Source: Bacteroidales bacterium UBA1309
GTDB lineage: Bacteria; Bacteroidota; Bacteroidia; Bacteroidales; Dysgonomonadaceae
DNA: 54,036 bases
Reading direction: 5' to 3'
NCBI GenBank assembly: GCA_002307185.1
Contig: DBTT01000014.1
Coordinates: 41,389 to 95,424, forward strand
Every line of letters begins with the position of its first letter. Position 1 is the stretch's first letter. Of this stretch, positions 1 through 8,010 are shown piece after piece. Both the position numbers and the translations under genes were made by a program. The notes below the pieces were generated by a model that had not been told where the DNA came from, searched no databases, and was given only the letters and a program-made list of their open reading frames with translations.

Positions 1-85
1 TTCAGTAGGTTATTCAAGGGTTGTATCCCGCTTCAACTTTTGTGTAACTTGATAGGACATCGCCCGCAATCGGCAACTTTTCATA

Positions 86-102
86 CCGCCACCGTTAGGC
101 GG
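86..102. other. Short GC-rich hairpin upstream of the PhzF gene
   Basis: CCGCC (86-90) pairs with GGCGG (98-102) around a 7-base loop. The segment contains GTTAGGC, which fits the GTTRRRY core of an integron attC site. I found no matching RYYYAAC partner at a suitable distance, so this is only an attC-like or terminator-like hairpin. The rest of 1-133 holds no gene that I can see. Confidence 0.25.
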
Positions 103-133
103 CAAGCGAAAAAAAAAGAAAAACACGAAATTT

Positions 134-928
134 ATGAACATATATCAAGTCAACTCATTTACTTCTGAAAGATTTAAAGGAAACCCAGCAGGCGTATGTA
201 TTTTGGACGAATTCCTGGAAACAGAAATTATGCAATCAATTGCAACTGAAATGAATTTATCTGAAACTGCATTTGTTGAGACAAGAGAAAAAATATTTAA
301 AATAAGATACTTCACCCCAACTCAAGAAGTTCCGTTGTGTGGTCATGCGACATTAGCAAGTGCTCATATTCTTTATGAATTAGGTGTTATTCCGACAAAC
401 GACGAATTTGTATTTAGAGCTAAAGAGTCTGACCTAACAATTTCATATAAAGACAATTGGATTAAAATGGACTTTCCTGTATACAAACTGACAGAGAAAG
501 AAATAACGACAGAATTTTGTGAAGTTATTGGAATTAAACCTATTGAATTGTATGAAAGTGACAATAAATGGATTGTAGCCAGAGTCGAAACTGAAAAAGA
601 AGTTCAAGAGGCAACTCCCGACTTTGGAAAAATTCAAGAGAAAAATATGGGATTGGTCATTGCTGTAACCGCTAAAAGTGAATCTTCAGATTTAGACTTT
701 GTTGTACGAGTGTTTTGTAATCCGATAAGTGGAATTACAGAAGACCCGGTAACTGGTGCCGCAAATTGTATATTAGTACCTTTTTGGAATATGAAACTCG
801 AAAAGACAAATTTCAAATCAAAACAGTTATCAAAACGAACAGGCGAATTAAAAACCGTATATAAAGGCAACAGAGTTGAAATCTTTGGAGAAGCGAAAAC
901 AGTATTTCGAATTGAAATGATTGAATAA
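134..928 (+). CDS. PhzF family phenazine biosynthesis-like isomerase/epimerase
   Basis: The 264-residue protein has the PhzF fold signatures. Near the start, GNPAGV is followed by the NLSETAFV motif, whose Glu44 matches the catalytic acid of the family. FTPTQEVPLCGHATLA lies around residues 70-85, and the second half has EDPVTGAANC. PhzF relatives isomerise or epimerise small metabolites; the substrate cannot be told from sequence. It starts at ATG 134 with no clear Shine-Dalgarno site. Its codon use is much richer in A and T than the leu or his genes further on, and it is followed by broken genes, which suggests recent arrival. There is no phenazine pathway nearby. Family assignment is firm; specific function is unknown. 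Confidence 0.88.
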   Translation: MNIYQVNSFTSERFKGNPAGVCILDEFLETEIMQSIATEMNLSETAFVETREKIFKIRYFTPTQEVPLCGHATLASAHILYELGVIPTNDEFVFRAKESDLTISYKDNWIKMDFPVYKLTEKEITTEFCEVIGIKPIELYESDNKWIVARVETEKEVQEATPDFGKIQEKNMGLVIAVTAKSESSDLDFVVRVFCNPISGITEDPVTGAANCILVPFWNMKLEKTNFKSKQLSKRTGELKTVYKGNRVEIFGEAKTVFRIEMIE

Positions 929-981
929 CAATCGCCTAGTCCCTACACACGCCTTGTATTATTATTGCTGCAATTTCGCTG

Positions 982-1412
982 TTGAAACTTATAAGCCCAC
1001 ATATTATTCCATCAGAGAAACAGATTGAAAAATTAAACAGCGTAACTGATTTTTATTTCGACTATTTTAATAAAATTGAACAACTTTGGTTCGACCATTA
1101 TAACGATAGAATAAATGACGAAGAAGCCCAAACAAAATTTTATGAACTAAAGAATACGGAAAGAGAAACAAATAGCCACTACAAGCCGCTAAAGAAAAAG
1201 CAACCGAATTGCTAAAATCAATAGACGAACAAATTGACAAGCCGTTAATAATTAAGGAAATCGAGGATAATGACTTCTTGCTAGGTCGAAGTTCATATTC
1301 TAATGTAGCTGTTGGGCAGTACAAAGAGGAGTCTAAATTAGATACTGATTATTTGGAAATTAAACCGATAAAACTAAAATACGCCATGTTTGCCCGGTTT
1401 AAAATCAAATAG
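982..1412 (+). pseudogene. Frameshifted hypothetical gene
   Basis: Two overlapping reading frames, 982-1215 (77 codons from TTG) and 1209-1412 (67 codons from TTG), read as halves of one protein. The second frame is open back to a TAG at 1173-1175 and encodes an Ala/Lys/Glu-rich helix (QAAKEKATELLKS) that continues the charged helix of the first. Adding one base near 1181-1184 would join them into about 144 residues. No ATG start is visible, so the 5' end may also be missing. I do not recognise the product. Like the PhzF gene it is AT-rich. A sequencing error in the A-rich stretch is an alternative to a real mutation. Confidence 0.45.
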
Positions 1413-1462
1413 AAACAGTGCGGTGGATGCAAAAAATAGCGCAAATAATTAAAAAAACAACC

Positions 1463-1576
1463 ATGAAAAATTCAATCAAAACAATCGGCTTATTCCTGCT
1501 CATGATTGCTGGACAAGTTTGCTACGGACAGAATGCAAATGAAAAGCTCAACGAAGCCATCAAACTAATTTCTTAA
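1463..1576 (+). pseudogene. Signal-peptide stub of a lost secreted protein
   Basis: A 37-codon frame begins with a good signal peptide: MKNSIK, then a hydrophobic stretch ending in a plausible cleavage site before QNANEK. It stops after KLIS. Another short open stretch (about 1585-1650, ending SKARELNNSIN) follows in a different frame, which suggests a decayed secreted-protein gene just before exbD. No family could be recognised from so little sequence. The rest of 1413-1681 holds nothing that I can support. Confidence 0.3.
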
Positions 1577-1681
1577 AAACAAAAAAGATCTCTTTTGTGG
1601 AATTCCCGAAACTTCCGCCTCTATTAAGTAAAGCAAGAGAATTGAATAATTCGATTAATTAACCTCTTAAAATTTACTATT

Positions 1682-2302
1682 ATGGCAGAAGTGAATACCG
1701 TTAGCAAAGAAGGGCGAAAAGGCAGGCCCAACCGCACGAACCTTCGCGTGGATTTCACACCGATGGTGGATATGAATCTGTTGTTGATCACATTCTTTAT
1801 GATTTGTACAACGCTTAGTAAGCCACAAAGCATGAACCTTACTTTGCCATCCAATGACAAGGAGAATGTTGAGCCACCCAAAGTAACCGCAGACAAAGCC
1901 GTGACGCTTATCTTGGGCGAAGCCAACAAGGTGTATTACTATTTCGGCAAGCCCGATTACAAAGACTTGGCTTTTTTGAAATCGACCACTTATGATGCCA
2001 ATGGTTTAAGGAAAATCCTCTTGCAACGCAACGCTTTGGCTGTGAAGCGGATGAATGAACTGAGAGCTATGCGTCAAAACAAGCAAATTTCAGAAGCCGA
2101 TTTTAAAGCGCAATCGAAGCAGATTCGTAACGATGAAAACGGAATAGCGGTGATGATTAAGCCTACCGACAAATCCTCTTACGACAACTTGGTGAAGGTG
2201 CTCGACGAAATGCATATTTGTTGTGTGGGGAGATACACCATTATGGATGTGGCCGAAGGGGATAAATTTTTGCTGGATAACTTTGGAAAGAAAAATAGCT
2301 GA
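1682..2302 (+). CDS. exbD: ExbD/TolR-family biopolymer transport protein (orphan)
   Basis: The 206-residue protein begins with a basic cytoplasmic segment and then FTPMVDMNLLLITFFMICTT, one transmembrane helix with the family's essential Asp at residue 30 (PMVD). The rest would be a periplasmic domain. ExbD works with ExbB and TonB to power TonB-dependent outer-membrane import by proton flow. It is longer than classical ExbD (about 140 residues) because of a charged insertion, as in many Bacteroidota paralogues. Unusually, no exbB, second exbD or tonB lies next to it. The upstream side is a decayed segment, so its operon has probably been lost. Confidence 0.85.
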   Translation: MAEVNTVSKEGRKGRPNRTNLRVDFTPMVDMNLLLITFFMICTTLSKPQSMNLTLPSNDKENVEPPKVTADKAVTLILGEANKVYYYFGKPDYKDLAFLKSTTYDANGLRKILLQRNALAVKRMNELRAMRQNKQISEADFKAQSKQIRNDENGIAVMIKPTDKSSYDNLVKVLDEMHICCVGRYTIMDVAEGDKFLLDNFGKKNS

Positions 2303-2371
2303 TCATTCTGCTGAACTACATGCCGATAGCATTCTTTGCAGGTAATCGCACATATTTTCCAAAATCAGGCC

Positions 2372-2400
2372 TTGTTTTCACCTGTGATTTTATAAATTTG
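2372..2400 (+). promoter_or_regulatory. Bacteroidota-type promoter for menA
   Basis: TTG at 2372-2374 and TAAATTTG at 2393-2400 are separated by 18 bases. This fits the Bacteroidota consensus (TTG about 19 bases before TAnnTTTG). It would give a leader of about 80 bases before the ATG at 2487. Confidence 0.5.
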
Positions 2401-2486
2401 CCATCGCTATAAAAACAATGTGCACATGATCTGGATTTTCGATCGATGTGCATATTGGCATATTTACTTATCGGCACATTAAAATT

Positions 2487-3392
2487 ATGGCTTCAACCCA
2501 GGCTTGGCTTTCGGCCATCCGTCCACGTACTTTGTTCCTCTCGGCAGCTACCACGATATGCGGTAGTGCAGTAGCTTATTCCACGGGTGTATTCAGCCTT
2601 TGGATTGTAGTTTTAACCATTTTGACGGCTACCTTGCTGCAATTGTTGTCCAATATGGCCAACGATTTGGGCGATTTTCAACACGGCACCGACACCACCG
2701 GCGAACGAGTAGGACCAAAACGCACCGTACAAAGTGGCGCCATCACCCCGAAGGAAATGAAGAGGGGGATTGCCGTTGCCATCGCTGCTTCGGCGCTGGT
2801 GGGAGCTATTTTGATATACGAAGCAGCTCAATTCATCAGCTTGTGGCACATCTTGTTGTTTTTCGTGATCGGGCTTCTCTCGATTATAGCCGCCATCACT
2901 TATACGGCTGGAAATCATCCGTATGGATACATTGGGTTGGGAGATATCTTTTCATTTGTCTTTTTCGGCCTCGTGTCGGTAGTTGGAACGTATTTTCTGC
3001 ATACGCATACACTCGACTTCAGGCCTTGGCTTCCTGCCATCGGTATGGGTTGTTTTACTGTTTTAGTGCTTAACATCAACAATATGCGTGACATCGACAA
3101 TGATATTAAATCGGGTAAAATCACGATTGCTGGCAGATTGGGTTACACCAAAGCGCGCTACTATCATGCTTTGGTCACATTGTTTGGAATCGGATGTTTC
3201 GCCACTTATTCCGTTTGCTATTCCATCCATTGGTATCAATTTTTGTATCTGCTGACCTCTATCTCGTTTATTAGAATTTTAATTACCATATTTCGCACGG
3301 AAGAAAAGCATTTGCTCGACCCTTTTTTGAAAAAAACTTCGATTGCTACCTTGATTTTGTCAGTGGCTTTTGCTGTGTTCGGTAATTGGTGA
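2487..3392 (+). CDS. menA: 1,4-dihydroxy-2-naphthoate polyprenyltransferase
   Basis: This UbiA-superfamily integral membrane protein has 301 residues from ATG 2487 (MASTQAWLSAIRPRT). An in-frame GTG at 2448 would add 13 residues with no family support. It carries the two Asp-rich motifs that bind prenyl diphosphate through Mg2+: NDLGDFQHGTD in the first half and NNMRDIDND in the second, with about eight hydrophobic helices around them. MenA joins DHNA to the prenyl tail in menaquinone synthesis. No other men genes are in the window. Confidence 0.9.
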   Translation: MASTQAWLSAIRPRTLFLSAATTICGSAVAYSTGVFSLWIVVLTILTATLLQLLSNMANDLGDFQHGTDTTGERVGPKRTVQSGAITPKEMKRGIAVAIAASALVGAILIYEAAQFISLWHILLFFVIGLLSIIAAITYTAGNHPYGYIGLGDIFSFVFFGLVSVVGTYFLHTHTLDFRPWLPAIGMGCFTVLVLNINNMRDIDNDIKSGKITIAGRLGYTKARYYHALVTLFGIGCFATYSVCYSIHWYQFLYLLTSISFIRILITIFRTEEKHLLDPFLKKTSIATLILSVAFAVFGNW

Positions 3393-3411
3393 TTTTGCAA
3401 TTTCTCAAAAT

Positions 3412-3867
3412 ATGAACATACAACTTATACGAACCAACTCTGATTGTATTGATTTTCAGCAATTAATCGTCCGTTTGGATAAATTTCTGACAGATAGAGA
3501 CAAGGCGGGTCACGACTATTGTACGCCATACAATCGGTTGGACAAAATAAGGCATGTCGTAGTGGCGTATTCGGACGCTCTTCCAGTGGGTTGTGGTGCG
3601 ATAAGAGTATATCAGCCAAATATTATTGAAGTCAAGCGGATGTTTGTGGATGATTTTGCCAGAAGCCGGGGCATTGCCACAAAAATACTTACTGAATTGG
3701 AGGCATGGGCTAAAGAATTGGGATATACGCAAAGTATTTTGGAAACGGGAATTAGGCTTCCCGAAGCTAAAGCAATGTATGAAAAGAACGGCTATCACAG
3801 GATTCCCAACTACGACCAATATGCCTGCATTGAAAGCAGCGTGTGTTATGCAAAGGAATTAGTTTAA
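3412..3867 (+). CDS. GNAT family N-acetyltransferase
   Basis: The protein has 151 residues from ATG 3412; a longer in-frame start at 3370 would overlap the end of menA. The acetyl-CoA binding core is visible as VKRMFVDDFARSRGIATKIL (RxxGIA motif), followed by a helix and ILETG, and near the C-terminus AKAMYEKNGYHRIP. The acceptor is unknown. It lies 19 bases after menA on the same strand, so it is probably cotranscribed, and it converges on the broken WYL regulator. Confidence 0.85.
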   Translation: MNIQLIRTNSDCIDFQQLIVRLDKFLTDRDKAGHDYCTPYNRLDKIRHVVVAYSDALPVGCGAIRVYQPNIIEVKRMFVDDFARSRGIATKILTELEAWAKELGYTQSILETGIRLPEAKAMYEKNGYHRIPNYDQYACIESSVCYAKELV

Positions 3868-3880
3868 ATCATCCCAATAG

Positions 3881-4582
3881 CTATTTTCTCTTCGACTTTG
3901 CAACAATATCCCTCGTTATTTGCTTCAAGTCTTCAGGATAACAGATTGTTGCAACATCTATATAGGACAGATACCAGCGAGCCAAGTGTTTGAGTGAGAA
4001 TTTCATGAAATGGAGTTCAGTCCGATCTTTCTTATCTATTTCGTCCACTAAACCTTGGTAGTATTTGCTCTCTTCAATCAACGGCAAGTCTGCCCGATTC
4101 ACTTCAATGATTGCCTTGTGCAACGAAGTCCCTCCCTTCAGTCCTTCTAAAAGCGATTCCAAAGGAGGCTATTCCTGACTGATGGGCACTTCCCTAAGCT
4201 GTACGTGCTTGATTCTCCCAACACGGAATGTTCGGTAATCGTTTCTCTGATGGCAAAATGCTACCAAATACCAATTTGCCATGGAAAAGAAGATGCCTAC
4301 TAGGTCAACGACTCGTTGTGTCTGCTCATTTTGGCTATGGGACACATAAGTGATTTCGATTTGTTTCTTTTTTGAAATGCCGCTTAGCAGCAGTTGTAAA
4401 AAATCTTGCCCATTGAATAGGTTGGGTTTATGAAAATCCAACCCACCTATTTTGTCGTCCATGCTTGAAATCGTCTCCTTGTCTGCAACACGCATCCCGG
4501 CCCGTATTTTCGGGCTTTTGATCCTGGAGCGGAGGTGAAGAAGGCCCGAGGCAGGGTGTTGCTGTTCCTTGGATAATTCCAT
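3881..4582 (-). pseudogene. WYL-domain transcriptional regulator, truncated and interrupted
   Basis: Two open stretches lie in the same frame: 4582-4169 (WYL domain, with ITYVSHSQNEQTQRVVDLVG, the NWYLVAFCH motif and FRVGRI) and 4162-3881 (C-terminal WCX-like part). They are separated only by an in-frame TAG at 4169-4171, and translation reads sensibly through it (ISQE-stop-PPLESLLEGL). The N-terminal winged-helix DNA-binding part is missing. The frame is closed upstream by a stop that overlaps the end of the neighbouring DUF6132-like gene. With no DNA-binding domain and an internal stop, it should not work as a repressor. Confidence 0.7.
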
Positions 4583-4605
4583 ATACTCAGCAAACCCATG
4601 CCGGT

Positions 4606-4824
4606 TTAGGTCTGGCCAGGGTTATTGTCTTTGCTACATAAGCTGCCCACGAATCCGCCAAAAAGCATTCCTCCCAAGCAGTTGACCCAACATTCGGACG
4701 ATAGGGGATAGGTACCCCAATAGCATCCCCAATAATACCAGTGTGCGTAACCCAGAGCAAGCCCCAGCATCATGCCGATGATACTGAGCCTATTGTTTAC
4801 TGCAAATAAAATGAATTTTTCCAT
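4606..4824 (-). CDS. Small membrane protein, DUF6132-like
   Basis: The 72-residue protein has two hydrophobic segments: residues about 10-30 (LSIIGMMLGLALGYAHWYYW) and about 50-65 (CLGGMLFGGFVGSLC). The region between them is Cys-rich (GCYWGTYPLSSECWVNC). The layout and the start (basic N-terminus, LSIIG, GxxxGY) resemble the DUF6132 family of Bacteroidota, whose genes often sit beside thioredoxin or rhodanese genes. Here a thioredoxin-fold gene lies 16 bases upstream in the same operon. Function is unknown; a link to thiol or sulfur transfer at the membrane is inference. Confidence 0.65.
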   Translation of the reverse strand: MEKFILFAVNNRLSIIGMMLGLALGYAHWYYWGCYWGTYPLSSECWVNCLGGMLFGGFVGSLCSKDNNPGQT

Positions 4825-4840
4825 AGGATGCCTCTGCTGA

Positions 4841-5299
4841 TTAATTCTCTCTTTCCAATCTGGCCAAGCGGTCGCGTATTATCTCGAGATTGGAGAGGGG
4901 AACAATTCCCACGGCTCTTTGGTTTTCTTTGCCGTTTTTGAAAGTTAATACCAAAGGGGTGAGGGAAATGCCGTATTTGTCGATTAAACTATCATTCCGA
5001 TTCACATCTATTTGATAGAAGCGGATGGGTGATTTATTTTTATTTTTGAGTTCGATCAGCCGAGTTTGCATATAGGCTGACAACTCTGATCCTGGCGTGT
5101 AGAACAGCACCATCGCAAGTCCCTTGTCAATACTGTCGCCCAAATGTGGGGACACCACCTCCGGAAGAGCAGCATCTGGATTTGACATTTCATGTTCGTC
5201 AAGTATTTTGTATCCTGCAAAATAGCAGAACAGGAGAAGCAGGATAAGGGCTATCACAAAATACTGTGGTTTCAGGCGTATGGTTTTCATTGTTGTCAA
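4841..5299 (-). CDS. Membrane-anchored thioredoxin-fold protein lacking CxxC
   Basis: The protein has up to 152 residues; ATG 5290 is an alternative start three codons later. A single N-terminal membrane segment (YFVIALILLLLFCYFAGYKI) anchors a domain with thioredoxin strands: AMVLFYTPGSELSAYMQ, RFYQIDVNRNDSLIDKYGI, the cis-Pro region SLTPLVLTFKNGK, and GIVPLSNL. Where CxxC should be there is GSELS, so it cannot do ordinary dithiol redox chemistry. It may be a chaperone-like or binding thioredoxin fold. It is cotranscribed with the DUF6132-like gene. Confidence 0.65.
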   Translation of the reverse strand: MTTMKTIRLKPQYFVIALILLLLFCYFAGYKILDEHEMSNPDAALPEVVSPHLGDSIDKGLAMVLFYTPGSELSAYMQTRLIELKNKNKSPIRFYQIDVNRNDSLIDKYGISLTPLVLTFKNGKENQRAVGIVPLSNLEIIRDRLARLEREN

Positions 5300-5581
5300 A
5301 TTAACGGATTAGGGATGGCTTCGCCCACACACATAATATGCGAAAAAACATTATTTGAAGCAGCTTTCGTCCTGCACTAATGGATTTATGAAATGACAAT
5401 TTTGTTAAAATAATGGATACGCATTGGCGTCTGGATGCTTTAGCACCCTCCTGTCACTTGCAAATATTGATATGTGCGATGAATCTTATTCGAATGCAAA
5501 GATCTACCTAAATGCTCATGCTGAAAAGGTCTTAATTCCTTCAATTATGTCACAAAAGTCGCTTTTTGTGGATTCTATATA
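5300..5581. other. Intergenic region between divergent genes
   Basis: This is the spacer between the minus-strand thioredoxin-fold gene and the araC promoter. I see no supported gene, and I found no clear minus-strand promoter. Confidence 0.5.
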
Positions 5582-5611
5582 TTGCAGTTGTCATTATAAT
5601 TTGTAGTTTTG
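5582..5611 (+). promoter_or_regulatory. Bacteroidota-type promoter for the araC gene
   Basis: TTG at 5582-5584, a 19-base spacer and TAGTTTTG at 5604-5611 match the TTG-N19-TAnnTTTG consensus exactly. The coding start at 5639 lies about 20 bases after the expected transcription start. Confidence 0.6.
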
Positions 5612-5638
5612 CACACTGTAAATAGGAGAACCAGTGAA

Positions 5639-6529
5639 ATGAATATGCAAAAAGAAAATGTAAATTTCTCTACTATATCCTTTGATGAGATAGCTGGCAA
5701 TGGAGCTTCCAAGGTGACTAACAAGTTCATCGTCTCTGACAAAAACATGCATCTTCCTGAAATATTTCCCTTCCATCCCTACATCATGGATGGCATTGTT
5801 TTTGTAATGTGCGTTGAGGGCAAGGGTAAGATTAAAATAAACTTGAAAGAATATGATTTTCAAAAAAACTCGATTGCTTGTATTTTGCCCGGATTCATAA
5901 TCGAAGTGCAAGATTGTGTGGAGAATTTTTGTATAGAATATCTATTTTTTTCGTACAATTTCTTTTCCGACATGCGTATCTTCCTAAATGCTGACATCCC
6001 TTTTAAAATAGTGCAACAGCCCTGCTTGAGGCTCGACCAGGATGAAGTAAACATCCTACTTGAATATCACTCATTGATTGTGAAAAGATATACAAATGAG
6101 CATCTTCCATTCTACAACAAGATTATACGGAACTTGTTGAGGGCATTGCTTTATGAGATCATGTGCATTTATGAGAAGTCGAGTACAGGGGCGAAATTAT
6201 TTACCAACCGCAACGAAGAAATTTTTTATCAATTTTCCGAGCTGCTGGTTCAGAATTATCAGAAAGAAAGGTCAGTGGCCTTCTACGCAGATAGGATAAG
6301 TATCACCGCCAAATATCTGACAAAAGTGATAAAGACTGTGACTGGAAGAAAGGCGCTCGAATTGATCAACGAGATGACCATCCTTCATATCAAAGCTTTG
6401 TTGAAATCATCCAACCTGACTGTTTTGCAGGTGTCCGAGGAACTCAATTTTTCAAGTCCTTCGTTTTTCGGGCGTTTTTTCAAAAAATACACAGGAATGA
6501 CCCCCATAGCATATAGGGACAGTATTTGA
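5639..6529 (+). CDS. AraC family transcriptional regulator
   Basis: The protein has 296 residues from ATG 5639, which has an AGGAG about 10 bases upstream, unusual for this group. The N-terminal half (roughly residues 1-180) is an AraC_binding-like cupin sensor, with FPFHPYIMDGIVFVMCVEG. The C-terminal hundred residues carry two helix-turn-helix motifs: AFYADRISITAKYLTKVIK and VLQVSEELNFSSPSFFGRFF, with the family ending KKYTGMTPIAYR. It is probably a one-component regulator. It stands alone; fabH follows on the same strand and the thioredoxin-fold operon is divergent, so either could be a target. The ligand is unknown. Confidence 0.88.
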   Translation: MNMQKENVNFSTISFDEIAGNGASKVTNKFIVSDKNMHLPEIFPFHPYIMDGIVFVMCVEGKGKIKINLKEYDFQKNSIACILPGFIIEVQDCVENFCIEYLFFSYNFFSDMRIFLNADIPFKIVQQPCLRLDQDEVNILLEYHSLIVKRYTNEHLPFYNKIIRNLLRALLYEIMCIYEKSSTGAKLFTNRNEEIFYQFSELLVQNYQKERSVAFYADRISITAKYLTKVIKTVTGRKALELINEMTILHIKALLKSSNLTVLQVSEELNFSSPSFFGRFFKKYTGMTPIAYRDSI

Positions 6530-6842
6530 TTATGCTCATTTAGGGTCGGCAGGACTGAGGCATTGGAGGGAGTTGCTGGTAAACGATCAGAAGCTAAATA
6601 CTGGCTAAAACTTTCTACCTTCGCCGATTAAAGGGACTTGAAATGTGATGCCTAATTTCATTTTGGATATATTAAATATTTGATTTGTATTTGTTTGTGT
6701 GTTTTTTGCGTGTCCTGAGAATTGAAAGTTCCAAAAACCGGCATAAGTCCTCATCCTTTTTTGACCGATAGGATATGGGCTATTTATCTCATTTTTTATA
6801 TCAATAAATCTTTTCAATTTATAAATTCCAGAAAAAAGAGTA
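6530..6842. other. Intergenic region before fabH
   Basis: About 310 AT-rich bases. A 70-codon minus-strand frame (6605-6817) ends in an aromatic, barrel-like C-terminus (KLGITFQVPLIGEGRKF). It has no recognisable start, promoter or family, so I do not call it as a gene. I found no clear promoter for fabH. Confidence 0.4.
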
Positions 6843-7832
6843 ATGAACGCTACAATTAAATCGATAGGGATTTACCATCCTGAAAGGGAAATTACGAATT
6901 CCTTTTTTGAAACGTATTTAGAAACATCAGATCAATGGATTCGGGAAAGAACAGGTATTGAAAAACGTTATTTCTCATTAGAAAATGAATACACAAGCGA
7001 TTTGTGTGTAAAAGCGGTGGAAGCATTGCAGAAAAATCACAAGACAGATGTGCAGGAGGTTGATTTTATTATCGTTGCCACCAGCACTCCCGACCAGATA
7101 TTGCCCAGTGCAGCCAGCCGAGTGCAAGCAAAACTGGGAATACCCCATGCGGGATGTATAGACATATCTGCTGCTTGTGGCGGATTTGTGTATGGCATCA
7201 TCTTGGCCAAAGGCTTAATTGCGGCACAAACTCATCGCAAGGTGTTGGTTATCGGTGCAGAAACTCTATCGAAAGCCATCGACCTCTCGGACCGGAATTC
7301 CTGTATCCTTTTCGGCGATGGCGCAGGTGCCGTGATTGTGGAAGTTAGTTCAGAAAATCACATATTCAATGCTCTTACCGATACTGAGGGCAACCTAGGA
7401 AAAGAATTGTTTATCTCGCATTTATCGGAAACTGTTGATGGAGAACCGATCTTGGCTGACCGCAAGATGCATCAAAATGGAAGAGCTGTGTTCAAATGGG
7501 CAGTCTCTACCTTGGTCAAAAATATCCCAATTTTAGTGGCAAAAAACAATTGGAAGTTGGATGACATTGATTTCCTAATTCCTCATAGTGCCAACATCCG
7601 CATATTGGAGGCTGTGTGCAAAAAGCTCGAATTGCCGATGGAAAAATGCGTGGAAAGTATCCGCAATTACGGAAACACTTCTGCTGCTTCAATCCCTATT
7701 GCATGGTACAACGGGTTGGTCTCCGGAAAAATAAAATCTCATGACCAACTCTTGCTTATCGGATTTGGCGGAGGACTCACTTGTGCCGGCATTTGTTTAG
7801 AGAACAATATTGTACTCGAAAAAGTCGATTGA
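6843..7832 (+). CDS. fabH: 3-oxoacyl-ACP synthase III (KAS III)
   Basis: The 329-residue protein has the full length and catalytic triad of FabH: Cys112 in ISAACGGFVYG, His248 in IPHSANIRI and Asn278 in NYGNTSAAS, plus the glycine-rich C-terminus IGFGGGLTCA. It condenses an acyl-CoA starter with malonyl-ACP in the cytoplasm. The usual plsX, rpmF or fabD neighbours are absent and it is a single-gene unit behind an AraC regulator. It may therefore be a secondary paralogue with a special starter unit rather than the housekeeping copy; that is inference. Confidence 0.87.
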   Translation: MNATIKSIGIYHPEREITNSFFETYLETSDQWIRERTGIEKRYFSLENEYTSDLCVKAVEALQKNHKTDVQEVDFIIVATSTPDQILPSAASRVQAKLGIPHAGCIDISAACGGFVYGIILAKGLIAAQTHRKVLVIGAETLSKAIDLSDRNSCILFGDGAGAVIVEVSSENHIFNALTDTEGNLGKELFISHLSETVDGEPILADRKMHQNGRAVFKWAVSTLVKNIPILVAKNNWKLDDIDFLIPHSANIRILEAVCKKLELPMEKCVESIRNYGNTSAASIPIAWYNGLVSGKIKSHDQLLLIGFGGGLTCAGICLENNIVLEKVD

Positions 7833-7955
7833 AAAATTAAATCCCGCTCTTCTATCTGTGACACTGATTTTCCTTAGCAAGCAGATAGTCTAGTTGAGTT
7901 TTGTAAATTAGTTGAATGTGGATGAAAGGAGTACAGCGGCTTATAAACACAAAAA

Positions 7956-7977
7956 GGGCATTCCGCAAGGGATGCCC
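7956..7977. terminator. Bidirectional terminator between fabH and the leu operon
   Basis: A 9-bp stem (GGGCATTCC, 7956-7964, with GGGATGCCC, 7969-7977, one G-T pair) is closed by a GCAA tetraloop. It is followed by CATCTTTT on the plus strand and TTTTTGTG on the minus strand. It sits between converging genes, so it can end both. Confidence 0.8.
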
Positions 7978-8010
7978 CATCTTTTATGTAAAGGATATTG
8001 GTCGTGTTAA

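Noticed and set aside
86..102. Integron attC site
   Set aside because: Only a GTTAGGC half-site and a short hairpin are present. No pairing RYYYAAC partner and no integrase were found.
6605..6817. 70-codon minus-strand gene with a barrel-like C-terminus
   Set aside because: No recognisable start region, promoter or family; the C-terminal pattern alone is weak.
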